A DNA stretch of 6,608 bases from Dehalococcoidia bacterium CG2_30_46_9 (GTDB taxonomy: Bacteria > Chloroflexota > Dehalococcoidia > GIF9 > AB-539-J10). A model generated the notes under the pieces. It did not search any database. It was not told the origin of the DNA and was given only the letters and a program-made list of their open reading frames with translations. Shown piece after piece: positions 1-5,096 of this stretch; position 1 is the first letter of the stretch; every line of letters starts with the position of its first letter. The stretch lies in assembly GCA_001873005.1 (NCBI GenBank), contig MNYE01000052.1, positions 1 to 6,608 of the forward strand. The letters run 5' to 3'. The translations under genes were made by a program, and so were the position numbers.

Positions 1-143
1 CTCTTCAACTGGCCAATAGTTAGACTTAAGTCCATCCAAGCCTCAGGTGCATATTGTCCCCTAGCATGGCCTATCTGCTGCTGAAGCTGGATGATTTCCT
101 GGATTAGCTTTGCCTTTTCCATCCCTGTCAGCCGATTGTGCAT
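1..143 (-). CDS. MarR-family transcriptional regulator, N-terminal fragment (cut by window edge)
   Basis: This is the first 47 codons of a gene that runs off the left edge. The peptide opens MHNRLTGMEKAKLIQ, forms one long amphipathic helix, and then reads PEAWMDLSLTIGQLK. A helix followed by a W-x-[DE]-L-[ST]-[LM]-[TP]-x-x-Q-[LV]-[KR] stretch is typical of the start of MarR-family winged-helix repressors, where it leads into the DNA-binding domain. The recognition helix and wing lie outside the window. ATG at 143 is preferred over the in-frame ATG at 122 because AAAGACGAA lies just upstream of it, although that ribosome site is weak. A strong promoter with a duplicated near-palindromic box lies directly upstream, which suggests autoregulation. 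The family assignment rests on a short stretch and could be another helix-led regulator. Confidence 0.62.
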   Translation of the reverse strand, partial: MHNRLTGMEKAKLIQEIIQLQQQIGHARGQYAPEAWMDLSLTIGQLK

Positions 144-156
144 TTCGTCTTTATTA

Positions 157-195
157 TTAACGATAAGATAATAACTTATAATATTTTAACGATAA
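157..195 (-). promoter_or_regulatory. Duplicated TTATCGTTAA box, likely operator
   Basis: The 10-mer TTATCGTTAA (minus strand) occurs at 195-186 and again at 166-157, 29 bp apart, or roughly three helical turns. Each copy is nearly palindromic (TTA-N-CG-N-TAA). One copy starts immediately after the -35 box and the other lies around the expected transcription start, so a bound protein would block RNA polymerase. The adjacent MarR-like product is the obvious candidate ligand. The binding partner is inferred. Confidence 0.5.
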
Positions 196-201
196 TGTCA
201 A
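175..201 (-). promoter_or_regulatory. Promoter of the MarR-family gene
   Basis: On the minus strand a perfect TTGACA -35 box occupies 201-196. A TATAAG -10 box at 180-175 follows after a 15-bp spacer, which is short. The predicted start of transcription falls about 20-25 bases before the ATG at 143. Slightly different -10 registers are possible because the stretch is very AT-rich. Copies of TTATCGTTAA lie inside the spacer and just after the -10 box. Confidence 0.6.
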
Positions 202-300
202 GGAACAGGACAATTTGTTTAGCGTGGCTTCAGGGAAACACTATAGAGAACTTCACTTCTCACCTAACGCCATCTCTGAGCATTGTTGCGGGAAGGATGA

Positions 301-483
301 TTATGTAAGAACGATAGCAGCATATACGGCAAAGGCTATGATAGCAACCAGGACAATAGCACCTACAATAATAGCCAGGCGCAATCGCCCTATTCTGTAG
401 CCCAGAAGACTACCCAAGAGTATAGTAGCAGCAACAGCTGCTACTATCTCAACAGAGATTATGGCTGTTTTCAATTCAAGCAT
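301..483 (-). CDS. Small two-helix membrane protein, function unknown
   Basis: A 60-residue protein made almost wholly of two hydrophobic helices, at about residues 8-29 and 36-58. They are joined by a short basic turn (YRIGRLR), so by the positive-inside rule the turn is cytoplasmic. No cysteines, motifs or soluble domain are visible, and I do not recognise the family. It is accepted as a real gene because a full Shine-Dalgarno sequence (AGGAGGAG, 494-487) lies at ideal spacing from the ATG at 483. A perfect inverted repeat sits in its leader and a palindromic repeat farther upstream, so it is probably transcribed separately from the 964-704 gene. It lies directly upstream of the marR-like gene. 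Confidence 0.68.
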   Translation of the reverse strand: MLELKTAIISVEIVAAVAATILLGSLLGYRIGRLRLAIIVGAIVLVAIIAFAVYAAIVLT

Positions 484-509
484 AGACTCCTCCTAAGTAA
501 CCAATCGTA

Positions 510-547
510 GCTAATTTTGCTTAGTGTAGCAATATCCCAAAATTAGC
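510..547 (-). promoter_or_regulatory. Perfect 10-bp inverted repeat in the leader of the 483-301 gene
   Basis: GCTAATTTTG at 510-519 is matched by CAAAATTAGC at 538-547 with an 18-base centre. It lies 15 bases upstream of the Shine-Dalgarno of the small membrane protein gene. It has no T-run on either side, so it does not look like a terminator. An operator or an RNA leader hairpin are both possible. Confidence 0.45.
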
Positions 548-586
548 AATTGCAAACTCGTAACTACACAGCTACCCTAATGTCGG

Positions 587-653
587 TGTCATTCCGAACT
601 TGTTTCGGAATCTCGATGAATTTCAGGGATGCTGAAACAAGTTCAGCATGACA
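587..653. repeat. Double-hairpin REP-like element (two inverted arms)
   Basis: Two perfect 8-bp hairpins face each other: ATTCCGAA/TTCGGAAT (591-611) with loop CTTGT, and ATGCTGAA/TTCAGCAT (629-649) with loop ACAAG, which is the complement of CTTGT. TGTCAT at 587-592 and ATGACA at 648-653 close the whole unit, so the two arms are diverged inverted copies. This layout matches dispersed bacterial REP/BIME-type repeats, but no transposase is visible in the window. It lies between the two small membrane protein genes. Confidence 0.75.
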
Positions 654-703
654 ATATAGGTGAGCAGTTACGCAAACTCCTTGATATCCCGATAACATGG
701 ATA

Positions 704-964
704 TTAATACCACACTAGCCAGAGAACACCACCGGCAATCGCTAATGGGATGCCAAGAATGAGAGAGATCTCACCACCTATTCGCCAGGCTCTTAACCAG
801 AGCCGTTCTGGCTCGTGGGTAATATATTCTTTAATGTCTCTTCGAGACAACATGGAATTATAGTATTTCCTCTCCTCTCTTCTAGAAAAGAGTATGGATG
901 CAACCGCAAAGAGGATGAAAAAAATACCAAGACCAAAGATAGCCTGACAAGTAGCAAGCGTCAT
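704..964 (-). CDS. Small membrane protein with two helices and a basic cytoplasmic loop, function unknown
   Basis: An 86-residue protein. Helix 1 spans about residues 8-26 and helix 2 about 66-86. They are separated by a roughly 38-residue charged loop with SRREERK, RRDIKEYITHEPER and LWLRAWRIGGE. The many arginines and lysines place the loop in the cytoplasm with both ends outside. The RDIKEYITHEPE...AWRIGGEIS section looks conserved and resembles small uncharacterised proteins I associate with Dehalococcoidia; that is from memory only. A stop codon lies four codons upstream of the ATG at 964 in the same frame, so this is the first possible ATG. The ribosome site (AAGGGAA) is weak and close. 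A hairpin repeat separates it from the 1272-1066 gene. Confidence 0.6.
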   Translation of the reverse strand: MTLATCQAIFGLGIFFILFAVASILFSRREERKYYNSMLSRRDIKEYITHEPERLWLRAWRIGGEISLILGIPLAIAGGVLWLVWY

Positions 965-1006
965 TTCCCTTAAGTTCTACTATTGCCCCGGCAGTCTCAA
1001 GGTTTT

Positions 1007-1040
1007 CCCTGACCCTGAACTTGTTTCAGGGGGTTCAGGG
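1007..1040. repeat. Single REP-like hairpin, extended stem
   Basis: CCCTGAA/TTCAGGG (1013-1031) closes the loop CTTGT. A second, outer pair CCCTGA (1007-1012) and TCAGGG (1035-1040) extends the stem past a 3-base bulge. The core 19-mer is identical to the one inside thpR at 5521-5539 and shares its loop with both arms at 587-653. It lies between the stop at 1066 and the start at 964. There is no T-run, so termination is unlikely to be its main role. Confidence 0.7.
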
Positions 1041-1065
1041 CATTGAGCTAACTGCCCATACCTAT

Positions 1066-1272
1066 CTATTCTTTACCTCGCAACCTTACACTACTGGTTA
1101 TATTAACCTGGATAATTTCCCCACATTTAGGACAGGTTACTTCCATAGTAAGAAGTCTTCCCATAACTCTCTCCACCAGAGAAGTAATTACAGAATCCAT
1201 ACTATCCAGCCTATGATTTAGCATATCAAGTCGCTTGACTATTTGTTCTATCTCTAAGTCCTGTTCAGCCAA
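1066..1272 (-). CDS. Coiled-coil protein with a C-terminal CPKCG half zinc-ribbon, function unknown
   Basis: A 68-residue protein. Residues 1-40 form a heptad-like helix (leucine, isoleucine and methionine at regular spacing, e.g. IVKRLDMLNHRLDSMDSVI). The end carries one CPKCG motif near residues 47-51 and a short beta-like tail. A full zinc ribbon needs a second cysteine pair, which is absent, so zinc binding would need dimerisation through the helix, or a partner. The start is TTG at 1272, one base after the TAA of the upstream gene. AAAGG lies about 10 bases before it, inside that gene. This spacing indicates translational coupling, so the two products are probably made in matched amounts and may act together. 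I do not recognise the family. Confidence 0.6.
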   Translation of the reverse strand: MAEQDLEIEQIVKRLDMLNHRLDSMDSVITSLVERVMGRLLTMEVTCPKCGEIIQVNITSSVRLRGKE

Positions 1273-1273
1273 T

Positions 1274-1594
1274 TTATAGACCTTTCTCCACGACGCCTAA
1301 TGATTCTAACTCACCCCTATCCCTTTTTATCAACTTATCTATCTGTTCAGATACAGTGCGCTCCAGATACTTGCGAAAAGCCGCCCTGGCTGCTGGTGAT
1401 GAAAGCACAACATCCTTAACCTTCTGCCATTCGTCAGAAATAATGTTGCTTATCTGCTCAGCACTTATGGGCTCTTTACCATGCCACAAATCTTCTACTC
1501 TGTCTGTAACCCTGCCAGACATAGCTCTCTTAATGCGATCAAAGGAGAGTATTTCTTCCATAGAATACGGCTGTCCTGTTTTTCTTTCGCTCAT
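1274..1594 (-). CDS. Soluble helical protein of unknown function
   Basis: A 106-residue charged, mostly helical protein without signal peptide, membrane segment or cysteines. It opens MSERKTGQPYSMEEILSF and includes WHGKEPISAEQISNIIS and SSPAARAAFRKYLERTV stretches. I do not recognise the family and assign no function. It is clearly a real gene: the Shine-Dalgarno GGAGGTGA (1608-1601) is near-perfect and well placed before the ATG at 1594. It begins 43 bases after the transglutaminase-like gene and ends one base before the TTG of the next gene, which it probably drives by coupling. The overlapping plus-strand reading frames here are shadows. Confidence 0.72.
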   Translation of the reverse strand: MSERKTGQPYSMEEILSFDRIKRAMSGRVTDRVEDLWHGKEPISAEQISNIISDEWQKVKDVVLSSPAARAAFRKYLERTVSEQIDKLIKRDRGELESLGVVEKGL

Positions 1595-1637
1595 GACTTA
1601 TCACCTCCGACTATTATTTGCCATTATCATAAGTTTG

Positions 1638-2276
1638 CTAAGAAGATTTGTCAATTGCTCTTTTTTTGAACAAAGTCACCCTTATTACTCCTAGAGTTAA
1701 CAAACCCAAGAGGAGGAGAGTCTTTCTACTACCAGGCATAGGATTCCAAAAGCCACTCCAGAAGGAGTCTATTACCTCACGCAAGTCAATCTTGGGAAAC
1801 TGGAACAGCCTTTCACCTGTCTCGGGATCCTGTTGGTAAAACTTGGCTTTGGGGTTCTCAAGCGGAGTTTCTATTTTACCCTCGTATTCTACCCACATAT
1901 GTATGGGTGAAGAATTGATACGATAGGGAATGCTCTTAGCTTCAAAAATGGAAGCAAGAACCAAGGCGCGGGCTTTGCAATCTCCCTCTCTTTTTTTCAC
2001 TACTTCTTCAACAGTGGGAAAATACCATGGCATGTTATAGACTTTCCAGTCATAGTGGTAAGTTATTTTCTCCAGAACCGCTCTTTCTATAGCTACGGGC
2101 TCAGAGGAAAAATCATTCATTATGGATGCAACAGCACCAGCATCAATGTCTGGACTAAAAACCCTTTGGATGCTAATAATCAGTTTCAAAGGATTAGGGT
2201 ATAGCACAAAAAGGACCCATAGTATTAACAGCAAAATAAAATATTTTTGGAAGATTCCTTTAGCCTTACCTTGCAT
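1638..2276 (-). CDS. Membrane-anchored transglutaminase-like (papain-fold) protein
   Basis: A 212-residue protein. A membrane helix at about residues 12-27 leads into an outward-facing domain of about 150 residues, and a second helix at about 186-203 ends in a basic tail (KKRAIDK). The domain has the transglutaminase-core signatures. The nucleophile is Cys100 in KREGDCKARALVLASIF, the usual G-D/E-C-x-x-x-[AS] turn, and His126 lies in SPIHMWVEYEGK, matching the usual H-x-W-V-E/D-x strand. The third catalytic Asp is not obvious; E136, E140 or N141 lie near its expected place. Members act as cysteine proteases, cross-linking enzymes or inactive binders, and the substrate is unknown. The ATG at 2276 overlaps the MFS gene by 11 bases, with AGGAGGAG (2295-2288) and GAGGAAAG upstream, implying co-translation. 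Confidence 0.78.
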   Translation of the reverse strand: MQGKAKGIFQKYFILLLILWVLFVLYPNPLKLIISIQRVFSPDIDAGAVASIMNDFSSEPVAIERAVLEKITYHYDWKVYNMPWYFPTVEEVVKKREGDCKARALVLASIFEAKSIPYRINSSPIHMWVEYEGKIETPLENPKAKFYQQDPETGERLFQFPKIDLREVIDSFWSGFWNPMPGSRKTLLLLGLLTLGVIRVTLFKKRAIDKSS

Positions 2277-3441
2277 TTCTTTCCTCGCTCCTCCTTTTAA
2301 CCAAGAAGAAGACTGGCAGCGACAACAGTTCCATCACAATCACAAACAGGATTAGATAATTGAGGGAGAAGTCATATAGTAGCCCCATGAGGGAGCTTCC
2401 CAAGAACCAGGATGCTCCATATGCCGTATTGAATATACCATAGGCAAATCCTCTTCGCTCGACAGGTGTTAGATCAGCAATTGCGGCACGCATAATGGTT
2501 TCTTGAATACCCATCACCATACCCCATAATATGACACTAACTAGCACAAGACTATGGCTATAGGAAAAGGCAAGGAAAGGAATGGGTAAGGTTAACAAAG
2601 GGACAGCTAATAATGATATGAGCCCAATTTTATCGTATGTTTTCCCGACAAGAAGGGCTGCCAGGGCATCCACACCCATGGCGACGGCATAAAATATGGG
2701 AATCTGAACATCTGAGACAATAGACTGAACATGAAGGTGATAGGAGATTAGCTGGAAGTTAGCAAATCCTGCCACCGAAAGTAAAGTAAATAGAGTGTAG
2801 AGCCAGAAAACTCTGGGGAGTTTGCCTTTGATGTTTTGCTTGTCTGTTTCTAGGGGAGCTTCAAGCTTTTGTGGTGAAGGAACTTTCCTTCTTGCTAGTG
2901 CAAGGGTAGCTAAAGCAAGGAAAGCCGGTATCCACATAATAGTAAACCCCTTTTGGTAGCTACCATTCAGGGAAAATACCAAGGAAAAGATCAGAGGGCC
3001 AATGATAGCGCCAACCTGGTCCAATGCTTCATGAATACCAAACCCCCAGCCTCTCCCTACCTCTTTTGTCGCGTAAGATAGCATTGTATCTCTGGCTGGG
3101 CTCCTAATTGCTTTCCCCATCCGCTCCAAAATGATCAGGATAGCAGCGAGTTGCCAATAGCCAACAAATGCGAGTAAGGGAATTGAAAGGAGCAGTCCAT
3201 AACCAATAAATGTCATAAGCCAATATGCTTTAGTGCGGTCAACAAAATAGCCAGAGGCAAGACGCAGGGCATAGCCAATAAATTCACCAATGCCGGCTAC
3301 TAAACCAACGATGCTAGCACTGGCTCCCATAGTAGCTAAGAAAGGGCCAGTAATGCTTCTAGCTCCTTCATAGGTTATGTCCCCAAAGAGACTAACAATT
3401 CCCAGAAGAATGATGAAATGCATGATTAGTAGAAAGCCCAA
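2266..3441 (-). CDS. Major facilitator superfamily (MFS) transporter
   Basis: A 391-residue polytopic membrane protein, the usual MFS length, consistent with 12 helices in two halves. The helix 2-3 loop carries GYFVDRTKAYW (about residues 64-74), a version of the MFS G-x-x-x-D-R-x-x motif. A charged central loop (RRKVPSPQKLEAPLETDKQ, about 184-202) separates the halves. The stretch ERMGKAIRSPARDTML and GIHEALDQVGAIIGPL (about 106-151) is typical of a subgroup seen in anaerobic bacteria and archaea. The substrate cannot be read from sequence; an efflux or uptake role for a small molecule is inferred. Possible starts are TTG 3441 or ATG 3423, and neither has a Shine-Dalgarno. ATG 3423 begins right at helix 1 and is as likely. 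It follows hpf by 30 bases and overlaps the next gene. Confidence 0.85.
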   Translation of the reverse strand: MGFLLIMHFIILLGIVSLFGDITYEGARSITGPFLATMGASASIVGLVAGIGEFIGYALRLASGYFVDRTKAYWLMTFIGYGLLLSIPLLAFVGYWQLAAILIILERMGKAIRSPARDTMLSYATKEVGRGWGFGIHEALDQVGAIIGPLIFSLVFSLNGSYQKGFTIMWIPAFLALATLALARRKVPSPQKLEAPLETDKQNIKGKLPRVFWLYTLFTLLSVAGFANFQLISYHLHVQSIVSDVQIPIFYAVAMGVDALAALLVGKTYDKIGLISLLAVPLLTLPIPFLAFSYSHSLVLVSVILWGMVMGIQETIMRAAIADLTPVERRGFAYGIFNTAYGASWFLGSSLMGLLYDFSLNYLILFVIVMELLSLPVFFLVKRRSEERNAR

Positions 3442-3471
3442 AATTGGAGGGAAAGGAGACTGCGAAGAAGG

Positions 3472-4011
3472 TTAAGCCTGCTCAATTAGCCCATAATTGC
3501 CATCTTTGCGGCGGTATAGCAGATTAATTTTATCGTTCTCAGCGTTGATGAAAAGGAAGAAGTCATGTCCCAAAAGCTCCATCTGGTCTGTAGCCTCACT
3601 CACAGACATGGGTTTGACCCAAAAATGCTTGGTTCTTACTACCCTTCTCGGGATTTCGCTTTCTTCCACCTCCACCATACCTTCACGGACTGCAGAAATA
3701 CCTTTTCTTTTAGCGTACAATTTGCCTTTGTAACGCTCAATTCGAGTAGTTAATACATCCGCTACCTTATCAATAGCTGTGCAAATATCCTCGGCTTTTT
3801 CTTGAGCCCTAATAAGCATACCCTTGCTATCAAGGGTAACCTGAACGGTAAATCGCTGGTCAGGCGATTTCGTATCCTCTCGAGAAATTTCCACCTTGCC
3901 CCCACTAATGGTGGCGGAATAGCGGCTTAGTCTTCCAATCTTTTTCCTAGCATAGTCTTGCATCGTTTCAGGGAGTGCTACATTATTTTTAGCGACGAAT
4001 TGTAATTCCAT
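3472..4011 (-). CDS. hpf: Ribosome hibernation promoting factor, long form
   Basis: The 179-residue product binds the 30S decoding centre, and its C-terminal domain pairs two ribosomes into inactive 100S dimers when growth stops. The N-terminal S30AE/RaiA domain (about residues 1-100) opens MELQFVAKNNVALPE and has the charged helix DYARKKIGRLSRY. A flexible linker (about 100-119) follows. The long-form dimerisation domain covers residues 120-179, with VVRTKHFWVKPMSVSEA, QMELLGHDFFLF and a near-terminal RRKDGNYGLIE, all hallmark stretches. ATG 4011 is the start because GGAGGAGG (4022-4015) sits three bases before it; an open frame reaching to 4059 only reads back into comF. It begins right after the comF stop, a neighbourhood common in bacteria. 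Confidence 0.95.
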   Translation of the reverse strand: MELQFVAKNNVALPETMQDYARKKIGRLSRYSATISGGKVEISREDTKSPDQRFTVQVTLDSKGMLIRAQEKAEDICTAIDKVADVLTTRIERYKGKLYAKRKGISAVREGMVEVEESEIPRRVVRTKHFWVKPMSVSEATDQMELLGHDFFLFINAENDKINLLYRRKDGNYGLIEQA

Positions 4012-4014
4012 GTT

Positions 4015-4022
4015 CCTCCTCC
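4015..4022 (-). promoter_or_regulatory. Strong Shine-Dalgarno deciding the hpf start
   Basis: GGAGGAGG lies between the comF TAA (4025-4023) and the hpf ATG (4011), directly abutting the stop codon. This rules out the upstream in-frame start and suggests that ribosomes finishing comF can reinitiate on hpf. Confidence 0.85.
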
Positions 4023-4733
4023 TTACTTGTAAATTTCCCTGGCTAAAGTTAGTCCCCACACAGAAAGAGCACCTCTATTTTTGAGGGCTCGAGCACAGGA
4101 TTCTAATGTTGCTCCGGAAGTGCATACATCATCAATAAGGATAATCTGCTTGCCGCTTACCCTTTCATCACGACCGACAAAAGCGTCAATCACATTCTTT
4201 TGCCTTTCTTCTACGCTAGTTGTCTTTACCTGTGGCTGTCCCTGCTTAGCCCGAATAAGACAGTTCTCAATTACTGGCAAGTTGACAAGTTTACTCACTT
4301 CGCGTGCTAGGAGGCTTGATTGATTATAGCCCCTCTGTTTTAACCTTTTTGGGTGGAGGGGTACCGGAACAAGAACCTCACCAGGTAAAGGATTTGTTGC
4401 CAAGTAATCAGCCAAAAATTGAGCTAAACAGGAAGAAATTGCCTTGAGATTGTAGTACTTAAATTGATGAATGGCTTTGCGCATGACATTGTCGAACAGA
4501 AAAGGAGAGCGGATGCCATCAATAACAGCTTTTCTTTGCCGACAGCTTGGGCATACAATGCCACTTGCTTGAGGTTTGCCACACTTGGGACAAATTGGTG
4601 GCGACAACCGAGGTAGTTTCTCCCTGCAGGTAGAACAAAGAAAATCTCCCATTTTCCCACAGCCAACACATTGTTTTGGGAAGAAAAAATCAACCGCGGC
4701 TTCAGCTAACCGACCTGAGTTAAATAATCCCAC
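4023..4733 (-). CDS. comF: ComF-type phosphoribosyltransferase with double zinc finger
   Basis: A 236-residue cytoplasmic protein of the ComF/GntX family, linked in naturally competent bacteria to handling of imported DNA. The N-terminus holds two four-cysteine zinc sites: C22, C25, C33, C36 and C48, C51, C61, C64. Next come FKYYNLKAI and the family stretch VPVPLHPKRLKQRGYNQ (about 122-138). The type I phosphoribosyltransferase PRPP loop is IILIDDVCTSGAT (197-209) with D201 and D202. All key residues are present, so the fold is intact. The GTG start at 4733 has only a weak GGAAG (4748-4744) upstream. It heads the run comF-hpf-MFS-transglutaminase, and a repeat-rich stretch separates it from the zinc-ribbon gene upstream. 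Competence cannot be inferred from comF alone. Confidence 0.93.
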   Translation of the reverse strand: MGLFNSGRLAEAAVDFFFPKQCVGCGKMGDFLCSTCREKLPRLSPPICPKCGKPQASGIVCPSCRQRKAVIDGIRSPFLFDNVMRKAIHQFKYYNLKAISSCLAQFLADYLATNPLPGEVLVPVPLHPKRLKQRGYNQSSLLAREVSKLVNLPVIENCLIRAKQGQPQVKTTSVEERQKNVIDAFVGRDERVSGKQIILIDDVCTSGATLESCARALKNRGALSVWGLTLAREIYK

Positions 4734-4768
4734 TATTTATAGTCTTCCGCATAATTTCATATAAAATC

Positions 4769-4789
4769 CCTCTCCCTTCAAGGGAGAGG
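4769..4789. repeat. Hairpin CCTCTCCC / GGGAGAGG, dispersed-repeat type
   Basis: A perfect 8-bp stem (4769-4776 with 4782-4789) closes the loop TTCAA. GATAGGTGAGGGTGAAA follows. This G-rich tail with a CCTCTCCC hairpin resembles a common dispersed repeat in many bacterial genomes, recalled from general experience. It lies 36 bases upstream of comF. Confidence 0.5.
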
Positions 4790-4834
4790 ATAGGTGAGGG
4801 TGAAACCAAAGCCCTCTCTTCACCTCCAAATTTT

Positions 4835-4856
4835 GTAGTGCGACCCTTTAGGGTCG
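4835..4856 (+). repeat. GTAG-headed REP-like hairpin, copy 1
   Basis: The tetranucleotide GTAG (4835-4838) is followed by TG and a perfect hairpin CGACCC/GGGTCG with loop TTTA. It is preceded by TTCACCTCCAAATTTT, nearly the same lead-in as copy 2 at 4900. A GTAG at the foot of a small palindrome is the known hallmark of REP sequences mobilised by RAYT transposases. Confidence 0.55.
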
Positions 4857-4899
4857 TGCAGCACGAGGCGATTTAGGGATGTTTCACCCCCAAATTTTC

Positions 4900-4949
4900 G
4901 TAGTTGCCTGATTCATCAGGCACAATTGCCCAATAAATTGGGCAACTAC
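4900..4949. repeat. Inverted pair of GTAG-headed REP-like hairpins (BIME-like)
   Basis: The left arm starts GTAGTT (4900) with hairpin GCCTGA/TCAGGC (4906-4921, loop TTCA). The right arm is inverted: hairpin TTGCCCAAT/ATTGGGCAA (4926-4945) ending in CTAC (4946-4949), the complement of GTAG. The outer ends GTAGTTGCC and GGCAACTAC are exact complements, so the whole unit could also fold as one cruciform. Six T's (4950-4955) follow on the plus strand and make a terminator-like shape, but no plus-strand gene feeds it. Confidence 0.68.
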
Positions 4950-5057
4950 TTTTTTAAACACCCTATTAGCAAGGATTTGAAAGTGAATTTCCCTCTTCTC
5001 TTAATCCCCTGCCAAGGGAGAGAGATTATAAGAAATTTTGCGACTAACTATAATCAC

Positions 5058-5083
5058 CCCTGAAAAGCCTCATTTTTCAAGGG
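5058..5083 (-). terminator. Weak hairpin after the zinc-ribbon gene, possible terminator
   Basis: TGAAAA/TTTTCA plus CCC/GGG with one bulged base forms a stem 13 bases past the stop of the 5321-5097 gene. The minus-strand tail (TGATTATAG) has no T-run, so intrinsic termination is doubtful. Confidence 0.25.
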
Positions 5084-5096
5084 ACTCCGGCATTAC

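Larger units (their letters stand above)
4734..5096. other. 363-base intergenic stretch rich in palindromic repeats
   Basis: No convincing gene lies here on either strand. It holds, left to right, a CCTCTCCC/GGGAGAGG hairpin, three GTAG-headed hairpins, a T-run, and a weak hairpin just after the stop of the zinc-ribbon gene. No clear promoter for comF could be settled; a TTGAAG box (4781-4776) lies at the expected distance but lacks a good -10. Confidence 0.7.

Noticed and set aside
246..261. Hairpin GAGAA/TTCTC downstream of the 483-301 gene as a terminator
   Set aside because: Only a 5-bp stem without a T-run on the minus strand; too weak to support.
215..400. Plus-strand reading frame of 61 codons
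   Set aside because: It overlaps the better supported minus-strand membrane-protein gene, has no Shine-Dalgarno, and its product has no recognisable features.
684..704. Inverted repeat ATATCC/GGATAT at the end of the 964-704 gene
   Set aside because: Six AT-rich base pairs with a 9-base loop and no T-run; expected by chance in DNA of this composition.
1356..1694. Plus-strand frame of 112 codons opposite the 1594-1274 gene
   Set aside because: The opposite minus-strand gene has a near-perfect ribosome site and coupled neighbours; this frame is a shadow with unlikely composition.
4012..4059. Sixteen-residue upstream extension of hpf
   Set aside because: It lies inside comF, and the real start at 4011 has GGAGGAGG three bases upstream and begins with the family's usual N-terminus.
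4926..4955. Plus-strand intrinsic terminator (9-bp hairpin plus six T's)
   Set aside because: The shape is good, but no plus-strand gene lies upstream, and the hairpin is one arm of an inverted REP-like pair, so it is reported as a repeat.
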